Shown piece after piece: positions 24,916 to 33,934 of a DNA stretch of 64,000 nt. Below the pieces are notes generated by a model. That model did not search any database. It was not told the origin of the DNA and worked only from the letters and a program-made list of their open reading frames with translations. The DNA lies in NCBI GenBank assembly GCA_019634415.1, contig JAHQVJ010000176.1, forward strand, positions 1 to 64,000, read 5' to 3'. Position 1 is the first letter of the stretch. Each line of letters begins with the position of its first letter. Source of the stretch: Myxococcales bacterium (GTDB lineage: Bacteria > Myxococcota_A > UBA796 > GCA-2862545). The position numbers and the translations under genes are program-made.

Positions 24916-25334
24916 GCTGGATCGTCGCCCTTCGCCTGGCTGGCTGCGTCGTCTTGAGTATCGGTGCCGCCCACCTGGTCATGCCCACCTGGGGCTACGA
25001 CTCGGAGGTGGTGGGCGCTTTGGCTCCCGAGGTCAAGGCACACTTCCACGATCTCGGCACCTACGCGATCGGTGTGTTCTTGATCGCCTTCGGAGCGCTG
25101 AGCCTGGCCTTCAGCCGTCGCCCGAGTGCCGAAGGCGCACTGTTCTGTGCCGTGATGGTCGCCGTCTGGTCGATCCGCCTCTTGCTGGAGCTGCTGTTCC
25201 CCGTGGAGTTGGCCCTGTTCCGGGTGCCCGCACCCCATGCGCCGCTCCTCGGCGTGGTGGGGACTCTGTGCGTGCTGTACGCACTCGCGGCCGTGCGGCT
25301 GGCTCCCCACCTCGCCACGAAGACACTGAACTAG
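24912..25334 (+). CDS. Four-helix membrane protein
   Basis: Product of 140 residues with about four predicted membrane helices (residues ~5-25, 50-68, 75-97, 110-130) and His residues near the membrane face (GAAHLVMPTWGY, HFHDLG). No family recognised with confidence. GTG 24912 overlaps the MarR-type stop (GTGA), so the two form an operon and this protein is the obvious target of that regulator. Such pairs often deal with small toxic molecules, but nothing here proves this. The stop is six bases from the convergent lipoprotein gene. Confidence 0.75.
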   Translation: MSWIVALRLAGCVVLSIGAAHLVMPTWGYDSEVVGALAPEVKAHFHDLGTYAIGVFLIAFGALSLAFSRRPSAEGALFCAVMVAVWSIRLLLELLFPVELALFRVPAPHAPLLGVVGTLCVLYALAAVRLAPHLATKTLN

Positions 25335-25340
25335 ACGACG

Positions 25341-26792
25341 TCAGCGCGCCTGCGGCTCCTCACCACACAGCGCCTGGTTGGCGAACAGCACGCAGCCGTC
25401 CACCGCCTCGGCGCGGAACAGGCTGTGGCTGAAGTCCGCGAAGTCCAGGCGATAGAGCACCTCCCCCGCCTCGTCGATCTCTGCCAGGAACCCTGCTCGC
25501 GACTCGCCACCGCTGCTTGCACAGTGGTTGCAGTGCCCGCTCGCCACCAGCCGGTTGCCCCCGGGCAGGCCCGTCACGTTGCCGTAGAACGGCTCGTGCA
25601 GATCCGGCTCGGTCCACTCCCACACGGGGCGCAGCGTGCGCGCCGCCATGTCCAGCTCGTACTCCACCGCGCGAGAGTACAGCCCGTCGCTGCGCTGCAC
25701 CCCGTTGTCGAACAGCCGCAGACGATCGCCGTCGAGCTGTGGGCCGTGCTGGGCGAAGAACAGCTCCTCGGGATGCAGCACGGCCCCCGCCTCGTCCACC
25801 GCATCGAACTCGCCACGGGCACCCCCCATGCGCCAGCTCAGCCGCTTGGTGCGACGATCGATGCGCAGGATCACCGACTGGCCGCGGCAGCTCACCCACA
25901 CCGCCGGCCCCAGGGCGTCGTCGAGCCACACCACGGCGTTGGCGTGCAGTGGATCGAGATCGTCGACCTCGACCCAGTCGTAGTCGCCGAGCGCAGCGCC
26001 CTCCTGGGTCTCGTAGGACCAGGTGATCTGCCCGGTCGCGGGATCGACGGCCTCGATCCGGAACCCCTTCACGTTGCGCCCCTGTAGCTGCAGCGGGCTG
26101 TCGGCCAGCGACACCACGTGCCCCTCGTCGGTGAAGGCGGCCTCGTGGTGGTGGTTGAGGTCGAGGGGTGCGAGCGGCACCTGGAAGACCACCTCTCCCG
26201 ACAGGTCGAACAGGGCTGGCGGCATGCCCTTGCCGCCACCGGCGAGCACGTGCTCCCCGCTGACGCGCACCGTCACCCCGCCCGTGTTCGCCTCGGGCAG
26301 CTCGCGGTACCAGCGGATCCGACCCTTTCCGTCCACCACCAGCGCCCACTGCACCTTGGGCACGTCCACGCCCTGGCGCCAGTGGTTGAGCACCAGGTAG
26401 CCGCCCGCGATCTCGGACCGCAGCGGGTCCCCGGAGGGCACGAGCACCGCCATGTCGTCGGGCAGTGGATCGGTATGCACCTCCCCCGACCAAGCCACGG
26501 CCCGGTCCGGCTCGCCGATGGTACAGCTGTAGCGGGTGTCGGCGAGCAGCCCCTGCAGCTGCAGCGGCTGGTCGCTCACGCCGCGAACCACGTGCACCTC
26601 ACCAGGGTCCTCGCTGGAGGTGCAGATCAGCTCCACGGGCCGCTGCACGCTGGCCTGCAGCGACAAGTGCTTTTCGAGCACGTGGTGCTCACCGCTCGTG
26701 ACCACCACGTCGAGCTGTAGCTGCGGCGTACACGCTGCAAGCAGGCACACAGCCCACGACGTGCGATCCTCGAGCACGGAGTTCCATCCCAT
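25341..26792 (-). CDS. Arylsulfotransferase-like (ASST) lipoprotein 1
   Basis: Product of about 483 residues. The signal has a lipobox-like CLLAAC. The fold is a six-bladed propeller of the arylsulfotransferase family: LDLNHHHEAAF for the first active-site His region, LFFAQHGPQLDGDRL and RLFDNGVQ for the second. ASST enzymes move sulfate between phenolic esters in the periplasm without PAPS, though many family members are uncharacterised. Start is uncertain: ATG 26792 is used; GTG 26810 or GTG 26777 are possible. It follows the M16 protease gene by 21 bases. A paralogue is at 43782-45326. Confidence 0.75.
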   Translation of the reverse strand: MGWNSVLEDRTSWAVCLLAACTPQLQLDVVVTSGEHHVLEKHLSLQASVQRPVELICTSSEDPGEVHVVRGVSDQPLQLQGLLADTRYSCTIGEPDRAVAWSGEVHTDPLPDDMAVLVPSGDPLRSEIAGGYLVLNHWRQGVDVPKVQWALVVDGKGRIRWYRELPEANTGGVTVRVSGEHVLAGGGKGMPPALFDLSGEVVFQVPLAPLDLNHHHEAAFTDEGHVVSLADSPLQLQGRNVKGFRIEAVDPATGQITWSYETQEGAALGDYDWVEVDDLDPLHANAVVWLDDALGPAVWVSCRGQSVILRIDRRTKRLSWRMGGARGEFDAVDEAGAVLHPEELFFAQHGPQLDGDRLRLFDNGVQRSDGLYSRAVEYELDMAARTLRPVWEWTEPDLHEPFYGNVTGLPGGNRLVASGHCNHCASSGGESRAGFLAEIDEAGEVLYRLDFADFSHSLFRAEAVDGCVLFANQALCGEEPQAR

Positions 26793-26813
26793 GCTCGAGG
26801 ATAGCCACACAGT

Positions 26814-29603
26814 CTACTCGTCGGCCACCGGCTCGCCGTCCACGGTCCAGTACTCCACCGTGTCGAACAGGCCATCGAGCTGTTCGTCCACCACGGAGCG
26901 GTCGCCCACCACGACCCACACCAGCGACTCCGGATGCACCACGTCGCGCGCGGCACCGCGCACGATGTCGAGGGTGAGCGCCTTGTAGGCCTCGGGGAGG
27001 GTGCTCGCGTGGTCGAGGGCGCGACCGTACCGATCGTTGGTCATCATCTCGCCCAGCACGGAGTTCACCGTCTCGAAGCTGCCGGGCAGCTCGTTGACCC
27101 GCTGCTTCACGATGCGGCTCAGCTCGTCCTTGGTGACGGGACGGCGCCCCACGAACTGGCCGAACTCCTTCTGCAGCTCCTTGACCGAGTCACCCGTGCG
27201 ATCCGCCTGCACCGGGGCGAACGCGATCCAAGGCCGCTGCGCGCGGGCGCCGAAGAGCACCGTGTAGGCACCGTAGGCCCACGACTTGTCCTCGCGCAGG
27301 TTCATGTTGATCCGCGCGCTGAACTTGCCGCCGATGGCGTCGTTCATGGCCTCGATGGCGACGTTGTCGTCCACGGTGCTGCTGGGCGCCACGTGGCCCG
27401 CGAGGATCACCGACTGGGGCGCGCCCGGACGGTCCACCACGATGAGGCGGTTGCGCTCGGGCAGCGCCACGTCCTCGATGGCCTTGGTGGGGAGGTCCGA
27501 TCCGTCGGAGGTCCAGCCAGCCAGCGCCGCCTCGAGGATCGAGGTGATCTGCTCGAGGGTGGTGTCGCCCACCACGAAGATGGTGCCGTTGTCGGGGCGC
27601 AGCCACTTGTCGCGGAACGCCACCAGATCGTCGCGGGTCAGCGCGGTGATGGACTCCGTGGTCCCCGAGCCCGTCAGCGGCACGCCGTAGGCGTGGTCGG
27701 GCCCGAACATCGCGGGGGGAAGCAGCCGCAGGGCCAGGCTGAAGGGCTGCGCCTTCTCCTGCTCGATGCCCGCCAGCCACTGCGCGCGGACGCGGTCGAT
27801 CTCCTCTTGGGGAAACGACGAGTTGCGCACCACGTCGGCCCACAGGGCCACCGAGGGCTCCAGCTGATCCGACAGCGCCGCCAGCGAGATCCGCGTGACG
27901 TCGAGGTTGGTGCTGGTGGACAGCTCCGCCCCCAGCGCCTCGGCCTCGGCCGAGATCTTCAGGGCGCTGCGTGTGGCCGTGCCCTCGTCGAGCATCTCCT
28001 CGGTGAACGACGCCGCACCCAGGGTCTCGTCGGCGGCGTAGCCTGCGTCGAACTGGATGGCGAGGGTCACCACCGGCAGGTCCGAGCGCTGCGCGAACAC
28101 CACGCGGGTACCGTTCGACAGCGTGCTCTCCTGGATCTCGGGGAACGCCAGGTTCGGCATCTCCCCGACCCCCGGCAGCCCCGTGCTGCGGTCCACGGCA
28201 GGCTCGCTGGCGGTGAACTTCGGCTGTGGCAGCACGTCCACCTGGTGCCAGCCCGTGGCGAGCCACTGCTGGGCGGCCCGCTTCACGTCCTCTGCCGTGG
28301 CCTCGTTGATCCACTGCAGCCAGGTCTGCACGAACAGCGGATCTCCCGTGTACAGCTCGCCCTGCGCCAGGGCGGCACCCTTTCCTCCGAAGCCCCCCAC
28401 CTTCTCGAGGCCACGGATGGTACCGGCGTTGATCTTCGTCTTGGCGCGCACCAGCTCGTCGTCGGTGGGCCCGTTGGCGGCGAACTCGGCGATCAGCTCG
28501 TCGAGCATGCCGTTGACCTGATCGAGGGTCTCGGGGTCCTGCAGCGTGACCACCGTGCGCAGCTGGCTGGTGAGCACGAAGCCCCACTGGAAGGCGTAGG
28601 CCTCGGAGGCGAGCTGGGCGTCGTAGACCAGCTTCTGGTACAGCCGCGAGTTCTTCCCGTCGCCCAGGATCTCCGCCACCAGGTAGGTGAGCGCTGCTTC
28701 GCGGTCGTTGCGGCTCGGGGTGGCCCACACCCGGTAGATCCGCGCGTTGGCCACGCCGGCGTCCACCTGCACGTCGTGGGTGACGGCCGGACGATGGGGC
28801 ACCCACGTGGCCGACTTCGTGAGCGCGGGCCCGGCCTCGATGTGGCCGAAGTACTTCTCCATCAGCGGCCGCGCGGTGGCGGCATCGATGTCACCCGCCA
28901 AGGCGATGACCGTGTTGGCCGCCCCGTAGTACTCGGCGAACCAGGCCTTGACGGTGTCGAGGTCGGCGGCCTCGAGGTCCTCCATGGACCCGATGGTGGA
29001 GTGCCGGTAGGGGTGCCCCACGGGGTACAGCCCCTCGGCCAGCGCGTAGTCCACCCGGCCGTAGGGCTGGTTGTCGCCCTGGCGCTTCTCGTTCTGCACC
29101 ACGCCGCGCTGCTCGTCGAGCTTGTCCTGGGTGACGGCACCGAGCAGGTGCCCCATCCGATCGGACTCCATCCACAGCACCCGGTCCAGCGCGGGCGTGG
29201 GCACGGTCTGGAAGTAGTTGGTGCGATCGAGCCAGGTGGTGCCGTTGAGATCGGTCACACCGACGTCCTCGAGGGGCGCGAACCACTCGTCGTCGTAGTG
29301 CTCGGAGCCCTGGAACATCAGGTGCTCGAAGAGGTGAGCGAAGCCCGTGCGGCCCTCTGGCTCGTCCTTCGAGCCCACGCCGTACCACACGCTCACCGCC
29401 ACCACCGGCGCCTTGCGATCCTCGTGGACCACCACGCGCAGGCCATTGTCGAGGGTGAAGGCATCGTAGGGCAGGTCGAGCTTCGGGGTGTTCACCACCG
29501 ACGCAGCGGGAGCTGGCGGAGGGCCCGAGGCCCCCGTGGCCGCGCAACCCAGCGCCCCCAGCACGCCCCACACCCATGGGTTGAACATCAAGACACGAGC
29601 CAC
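26814..29603 (-). CDS. M16-family zinc protease lipoprotein (two-domain)
   Basis: Product of 929 residues. GTG 29603 has GGGAGGG four bases upstream and leads to a lipobox-like GALGC. The N-terminal half carries the inverted zinc motif HLFEH in AHLFEHLMFQGSEH; the C-terminal half is a second M16 domain lacking it, as expected for the non-catalytic half. The two halves, often encoded by two genes in bacteria, are one chain here, like PqqL or pitrilysin-type proteins. It should degrade peptides in the periplasm or at the outer membrane. It diverges from the lipoprotein gene at 29686. Confidence 0.92.
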   Translation of the reverse strand: MARVLMFNPWVWGVLGALGCAATGASGPPPAPAASVVNTPKLDLPYDAFTLDNGLRVVVHEDRKAPVVAVSVWYGVGSKDEPEGRTGFAHLFEHLMFQGSEHYDDEWFAPLEDVGVTDLNGTTWLDRTNYFQTVPTPALDRVLWMESDRMGHLLGAVTQDKLDEQRGVVQNEKRQGDNQPYGRVDYALAEGLYPVGHPYRHSTIGSMEDLEAADLDTVKAWFAEYYGAANTVIALAGDIDAATARPLMEKYFGHIEAGPALTKSATWVPHRPAVTHDVQVDAGVANARIYRVWATPSRNDREAALTYLVAEILGDGKNSRLYQKLVYDAQLASEAYAFQWGFVLTSQLRTVVTLQDPETLDQVNGMLDELIAEFAANGPTDDELVRAKTKINAGTIRGLEKVGGFGGKGAALAQGELYTGDPLFVQTWLQWINEATAEDVKRAAQQWLATGWHQVDVLPQPKFTASEPAVDRSTGLPGVGEMPNLAFPEIQESTLSNGTRVVFAQRSDLPVVTLAIQFDAGYAADETLGAASFTEEMLDEGTATRSALKISAEAEALGAELSTSTNLDVTRISLAALSDQLEPSVALWADVVRNSSFPQEEIDRVRAQWLAGIEQEKAQPFSLALRLLPPAMFGPDHAYGVPLTGSGTTESITALTRDDLVAFRDKWLRPDNGTIFVVGDTTLEQITSILEAALAGWTSDGSDLPTKAIEDVALPERNRLIVVDRPGAPQSVILAGHVAPSSTVDDNVAIEAMNDAIGGKFSARINMNLREDKSWAYGAYTVLFGARAQRPWIAFAPVQADRTGDSVKELQKEFGQFVGRRPVTKDELSRIVKQRVNELPGSFETVNSVLGEMMTNDRYGRALDHASTLPEAYKALTLDIVRGAARDVVHPESLVWVVVGDRSVVDEQLDGLFDTVEYWTVDGEPVADE

Positions 29604-29685
29604 GGTTCCCTCCCGACATTCGAAGGACACTCGTTTAGGCCGTCTGTGCCAGCGACGGTAGTCTGGCGGACTCGCTGGAGATGCG

Positions 29686-30363
29686 ATGCGCTGGCCCCCC
29701 CTCCTCGCCGCCGGGCTCATCGGCTGCGGCACGCTGTCGGGGGCGCGTCCCCTCGAGCCAGGCCACCACGAGGTGGGCGTGACGCTCGGGGGACCGCTGC
29801 TGCGGTTCGGAGGACCGCTTCCGCTACCCAACGTGGTGGTGGGCGCCCGCAGCGGCCTGGGACACATCGCGGATCGCCCCTTCGATCTGGGCTACGGCAT
29901 GAACCTCACGGGACTGCCCTTCGGGATCGTGGCGCTGCACGGCGATCTGGGCTGGCTCGCCCTGGCGCAGAACGGGGCCGTGCCTGCGCTCACGGTGCGC
30001 AACAAGCTGTTCTTCACCACCAACCTGGTGGCGGGCAACAAGGCCGAAGGCGTTCCGCGCGGTGTGTGGGCGGTGGATCAGATCGACCTCATCGCCAGCT
30101 GGAAGGTCGGCGGAAGCGTGGTCTACGGCTCCCTCGGGCAGGTCTTCGACCTCGGCAATCCACAGCTGGTGTTGGTGCCTGGCCTGGGCGCCTCCATCGA
30201 TCCGGGGCGGGAGGGCGGCGTCACGCTGCAGCCAGAGCTGCGCTGGTGGGCGATCAACCGCTCCTCGGTGCAGCGCAACGTTCAGTGGGTGCCTGGCACC
30301 CCCGGAGCCATCGGGGTGCACCTCGGGCTCGCGGTACCCCTGGGATCGAGAGGTGACCGATGA
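29686..30363 (+). CDS. Hypothetical lipoprotein, outer-membrane-like
   Basis: Product of 225 residues. ATG 29686 follows GGAG by five bases; the signal ends with LIGC. The mature part is rich in Gly and alternating hydrophobics with repeated Leu-Gly-Tyr type strands (DLGYGMNLTGLPFGIV, GASIDPGREGGVTLQPELRW), suggesting a beta-barrel or beta-sandwich. No known family. Its stop overlaps the next start (ATGA), so it is translated together with the hydrolase lipoprotein. Confidence 0.75.
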   Translation: MRWPPLLAAGLIGCGTLSGARPLEPGHHEVGVTLGGPLLRFGGPLPLPNVVVGARSGLGHIADRPFDLGYGMNLTGLPFGIVALHGDLGWLALAQNGAVPALTVRNKLFFTTNLVAGNKAEGVPRGVWAVDQIDLIASWKVGGSVVYGSLGQVFDLGNPQLVLVPGLGASIDPGREGGVTLQPELRWWAINRSSVQRNVQWVPGTPGAIGVHLGLAVPLGSRGDR

Positions 30364-31322
30364 GGTGGATGGCGATCACGCTCGGCCTCGTGGGCTGCGT
30401 CAACATCGACGGCTTCATCCACAACGGCGTGCCCTGCTCCGAGGTGAGCGAGCAGACCTGCACGGACGAGCAATGGGATTCCGTGTGCCTGACGTGCGAC
30501 GAGCCCTACGACTGGGCTCGCACCTACGAGTGGTTCGACACCATGCTGCAGCAGGGCGAGTCGGTGCGCGCCATCTCCAGCGACAGCGTGGTGCGCGAGA
30601 TGGTCCCCACCACCGACGGGCTGGGGCAGCTCGACACCTACTTCGTGCCCGCCCACGGCGACGACGCGGCGCTGGCGAGCACCACCCTCTTCTACAACCA
30701 CGGCAACTTCGCCGGCATCGAGCACTACCTGCCCCGGCTCCAGGTGCTGCACGAGCTCGGCTACAACATCTTCGTGTGGGACTACCGCGGCTATGACAAG
30801 AGCGAGCCCGCCGCGCATCCCACCGCCGAGCAGTTCCTGGCCGACGCCCGCCAGATGCGCGACCACGTGGCCACCGTGGCCCCCGACGCCGAGCGCATCC
30901 TCCCCTACGGCTACTCGCTCGGTGCCATCCCCGCGGTGGAAGCGTCGGTGCACGCGCCTGGCTGTGCGCTGTTCCTGGAGGCCCCATTCACCTCCACCAG
31001 CACCATCGCGCAGGACGCCACCACCGCCAGCCTGCCCGAGTCCTACCTGTCCGGGGGGCAGCTCGACAACGTCTCCAAGATCGAGGGCTACCCCGGGGCC
31101 CTGCTCACCATGGTGGGCTCCGACGACGGGCGCTTCGGGCCCGAGCTGGCCAAGGAGCTGACGGACGCTGCACCCGGACCCACCGACCTGTGGGTGCTCG
31201 AGGGGGTGGAGCACGGGATCAGCAACGGTGGCGTGGTGGAAGCGGGGATGGCGGCCTACCGCGATCGCATGCGCAGCTTCCTAGAGGCCAACGCCGCTGG
31301 CTGCCTGAGCGCCACACGCTGA
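30360..31322 (+). CDS. Alpha/beta hydrolase lipoprotein
   Basis: Product of 320 residues. The signal MRWMAITLGLVGC ends in a lipobox. The domain has TLFYNHGNFAG (oxyanion region), FVWDYRGYDKS and the nucleophile elbow GYSLGA, with GVEHGISN suiting the catalytic His. It resembles BAAT/dienelactone-hydrolase-like peptidases or esterases; substrate unknown. A Cys-rich N-terminal part (CSEVSEQTC, VCLTC) suggests disulfides. It is coupled to the preceding lipoprotein and ends three bases from the convergent membrane protein gene. Confidence 0.82.
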   Translation: MRWMAITLGLVGCVNIDGFIHNGVPCSEVSEQTCTDEQWDSVCLTCDEPYDWARTYEWFDTMLQQGESVRAISSDSVVREMVPTTDGLGQLDTYFVPAHGDDAALASTTLFYNHGNFAGIEHYLPRLQVLHELGYNIFVWDYRGYDKSEPAAHPTAEQFLADARQMRDHVATVAPDAERILPYGYSLGAIPAVEASVHAPGCALFLEAPFTSTSTIAQDATTASLPESYLSGGQLDNVSKIEGYPGALLTMVGSDDGRFGPELAKELTDAAPGPTDLWVLEGVEHGISNGGVVEAGMAAYRDRMRSFLEANAAGCLSATR

Positions 31323-31325
31323 CCG

Positions 31326-31841
31326 TCAGTCGGCCCAGGGGTCGATGAGGTCGTTCGTCTTCACCTCGAGCCCGTCGAGCGCAGGCTCGGGCTCGGGCTC
31401 GGGTGCAGGCTCGGGCTCGGGCGCAGGCTCCTGGATCATCAGCTCGGCATCCGCGGACGGTGCGGGCTCCTCGCGCGAGGGCGGCTCCACCGCGACAGCG
31501 GGCACCAACACCGCTTGGTCCCCCGTCCCGCGCGACTCCGTCGCGCTCCGATTCCCTTGGGCCCTCGCCTTCGGCTGCGGTCCTTCCGGAGGTGCAGGGG
31601 GCGGCGGAATCACGTCAGCCATGGGCACCAGCCCCTCCGGCCCCACACCTCGCGACTCCAGCCACAGCTGAGCCCCACCCGCCAGCGCCCCCACACCGCC
31701 ACAGACCACGAAGACCGCAGCGAACAGGCCGCCCACACCCGCCCACCTCAGGGTACCGAGCGGATTCAGCGACGGGCCGTCCAGCTCCTCCTCCACCAGG
31801 CGTCGAGCAAGGGTCACGTCGTCCAGCGTGCGCTGCGCCAT
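31326..31841 (-). CDS. Single-pass membrane protein with Glu-Pro repeat tail
   Basis: Product of 171 residues: a short cytosolic N-terminus (MAQRTLDDVTLARRLVEEEL), one membrane helix at about 32-57, then a long Pro/Glu-rich extracytoplasmic part with about six Glu-Pro units (PAPEPEPAPEPEPEPALDG). The repeats are encoded by a run of GGCTCG-like hexamers (about 31380-31430). Such extended tails can span periplasm, as in TonB. Function unknown. GGAG precedes the ATG, and the gene starts three bases after the beta-helix lipoprotein stop, so it is the last gene of that operon. Confidence 0.75.
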   Translation of the reverse strand: MAQRTLDDVTLARRLVEEELDGPSLNPLGTLRWAGVGGLFAAVFVVCGGVGALAGGAQLWLESRGVGPEGLVPMADVIPPPPAPPEGPQPKARAQGNRSATESRGTGDQAVLVPAVAVEPPSREEPAPSADAELMIQEPAPEPEPAPEPEPEPALDGLEVKTNDLIDPWAD

Positions 31842-31844
31842 GCG

Positions 31845-33245
31845 TCACTCCAGGGCAAAAGCCGTCCATCCGTCCCACCAGGCAGAGGCCGAGCCGGGAC
31901 GAACCGCGCCATTGTAGGTCGCAGACGCATCGAAGAACTCGTCTTCGGGGGGCGCGCCACCGTTCTCTGCCGCCGAGCCCGCGGCGGGCGTCCAGTGGCC
32001 CCGCGGATCGACCACCCACTGCCCGTCCTCGTCCAGCGGCGCCAGCTCCGGATCGGCCCCGAGCTGGTTGCCCTCACCCTGCTCGATCCATGCGAGCTCG
32101 TCGAAGGCCCCGTCGTCGTCCTCGACGTCTGCCGCTGCCCAGTCCGACCCCGCCCCCACGTCGTGGAACAGGGAATCCCGCAGCACCAGCGCCGCCTCGG
32201 CCTTCGGCTGCGTCCACAGGCTCGTCTGCACGTCCTCGACGTCCACGCCGTGGCCGGTCTGGCGGGCCACCAGCATGTTCACCAGCGTGGCCGCGGTGCC
32301 CTCCTTGAGGTGCGCGGCGTTCTGCGCCGTCTCGGGGTCACCGCTGCCGAGCACCGTGAGGTTGCAGAGCACCGGATTCGACAGCGGCAAGGCCACGTCG
32401 TCGTAGCCGTCCTCGTCGAGATCCTCGCCGGTGAACGCCCCGTCGCCCTCGATGCCCTCGTCGCCGTTCTTCTCCACCGCGGGGTCCCAGTGTCGCGGCA
32501 GCTGCTGCACCACCCCGAACTGCACGCGACCGTTCCACCCTTCGTCCCAGTCCAGCGAGTCGTCGCCAGCGCCCGAGACGACGATGAACTTCAGGTCCAC
32601 GGAGCCGCCGAACAGCTCGATGCCGTCGTCGAGTCCGCGATGGATCTGCACGTTGCGCACGAAGGTGTTGCGCCCGCAGCCTCCCAGGGTCAGCCCGTTG
32701 AGCTCGTTGCCGTCGACTCCGTCGGTGAGCTCGAAGCCCGCGAACTCCACGCGGACGTACTGCAGGGCCCCACAGCTGTCGAAGGGATCTTCGCCGCCGT
32801 ACTGGGCGCGCGGCTCGTCGCCGGCAATGCCCTCGATCTGGCGAGGTGCGGTCTTGTTGAGCCAGTCGTTGCCCAGCAGGACCAGCCCACCCCAGTCCCC
32901 TGGTCGTCGCTGCCCCTGGGGCTGGTTGCTGGTGAAGACGATGGGTGCGTCGGGCTCGCCGCGGGCGTCGATCTCGGCATCCCGCGACACGATGAGGGCG
33001 GAGCCACGCTCCCCCCGCACCACCACCCCGGGGTCGATGGTGAGCACCGCGTCGCCCTCCACGTAGACGAGCGTGTCACGGGCCAGCACGTAGGTGCGGT
33101 CGCTCGACCAGGTGGTGTCCTCGCCGATGGACTCGGACACGAGGACCTCGGGCACGACGGCGTCGGTCTGCACCGACCACGCTTCGTCCCACGGAGACAG
33201 GCATCCAGTGGCGCCGATCAGCACCACGGCACGGAGGAGTCGCAC
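31845..33245 (-). CDS. Beta-helix-type surface lipoprotein (paralogue 2)
   Basis: Product of 466 residues. GTG 33245 follows AGGA; the signal ends GATGC. The order of motifs equals that of the protein at 14825-16063: APIVFTSNQPQGQ, RRPGDWGGLVLLG, LQYVRVEFAGFE, then LNGLTLGGCG and IHRGLDDGIELFGG, typical of right-handed beta-helix surface proteins. Repeated Asp-Gly loops (DLDEDGYDD) may bind calcium. It starts eight bases after the TPR gene stop and so belongs to the kinase operon. Confidence 0.8.
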   Translation of the reverse strand: MRLLRAVVLIGATGCLSPWDEAWSVQTDAVVPEVLVSESIGEDTTWSSDRTYVLARDTLVYVEGDAVLTIDPGVVVRGERGSALIVSRDAEIDARGEPDAPIVFTSNQPQGQRRPGDWGGLVLLGNDWLNKTAPRQIEGIAGDEPRAQYGGEDPFDSCGALQYVRVEFAGFELTDGVDGNELNGLTLGGCGRNTFVRNVQIHRGLDDGIELFGGSVDLKFIVVSGAGDDSLDWDEGWNGRVQFGVVQQLPRHWDPAVEKNGDEGIEGDGAFTGEDLDEDGYDDVALPLSNPVLCNLTVLGSGDPETAQNAAHLKEGTAATLVNMLVARQTGHGVDVEDVQTSLWTQPKAEAALVLRDSLFHDVGAGSDWAAADVEDDDGAFDELAWIEQGEGNQLGADPELAPLDEDGQWVVDPRGHWTPAAGSAAENGGAPPEDEFFDASATYNGAVRPGSASAWWDGWTAFALE

Positions 33246-33253
33246 GGCACGTC

Positions 33254-33934
33254 CTACAGCGGAAGGGTGAGGCGGAGGCCCCTCGGGCCCACGGAGACGC
33301 GGGCCCGGGCGGGTCGTGGAAGGGCGACGCCGAGGAGCGCCACGGCTGCCCCCACGCCCGCCGCGGGAATCGAGACGTTGTTCAGGGCTCGGCTCGAGGC
33401 GTAGGCATCGGAATCGCCTGCATCACGAGCGGCACGACCCTGCAGATAGCTGACGGATGCCAGCGTCGTGAAGCCCACGCCCACGGCGCCCCCCACTCCC
33501 ACCACGGCCCAGCGGGGGCCCCGGCGTGGGGCCCGCCGCACGGGCGGCAGCTCCGGAGCACCAGTGGGCTCGGGCTCGGGTGGCGCCACGGGCTCCATCC
33601 GCGCCATCAGCGCCGAGATCCGCAGGTCGAGGGCCACCTGTTCCTCGGGCGTCGCGAAGGGTCGATAGCGCAAGAGGCTGTCCACGGCGTCTTGCAGCTG
33701 GCCCAGGCGCTCCTGCGCATTGGCGACGTTGAACAGCAGCTTGGGGTTCCCCGACAGCTCGTGGGCCTCCCGGAAGGTGCCGATGGCCTCTTGGTAGCGA
33801 CCGGCTTCGTACAAGCCGGCGCCCAGGCGGTACAGCTCCTTCGCCTGCGCCACCCGTTGCTCCAGATCGGCGGGCGGAGGAGCGGGCCCAGCCGCACTCA
33901 CCGACCATCCGAGGGCCAACCACAGACCGATCAC
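33254..33934 (-). CDS. TPR protein with two-helix membrane tail
   Basis: Product of 226 residues. GTG 33934 has GGAGG four bases upstream and overlaps the kinase stop (GTGA). After a signal-like N-terminus (LWLALGWSVSAAG) there are TPR-like helices (YRLGAGLYEAGRYQEAIGTF and the next repeat), a Pro-rich linker, then two membrane helices (~145-165 and ~195-215) separated by a short polar loop. The same order, TPR then helix-loop-helix, occurs in the protein at 58773-59900 beside the other active kinase. It probably serves as partner or periplasmic adaptor of the kinase. Confidence 0.78.
   Translation of the reverse strand: MIGLWLALGWSVSAAGPAPPPADLEQRVAQAKELYRLGAGLYEAGRYQEAIGTFREAHELSGNPKLLFNVANAQERLGQLQDAVDSLLRYRPFATPEEQVALDLRISALMARMEPVAPPEPEPTGAPELPPVRRAPRRGPRWAVVGVGGAVGVGFTTLASVSYLQGRAARDAGDSDAYASSRALNNVSIPAAGVGAAVALLGVALPRPARARVSVGPRGLRLTLPL

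Noticed and set aside
26934..30356. Open frame of 1140 codons on the + strand
   Set aside because: Antisense to the M16 protease, which has clear motifs; the + frame has His/Gly/Leu-rich low-information sequence.
31380..31432. Tandem GGCTCG-like repeats considered as a mobile or CRISPR-like repeat
   Set aside because: The repeats are in frame and encode the Glu-Pro tail of the membrane protein; there are no spacers.
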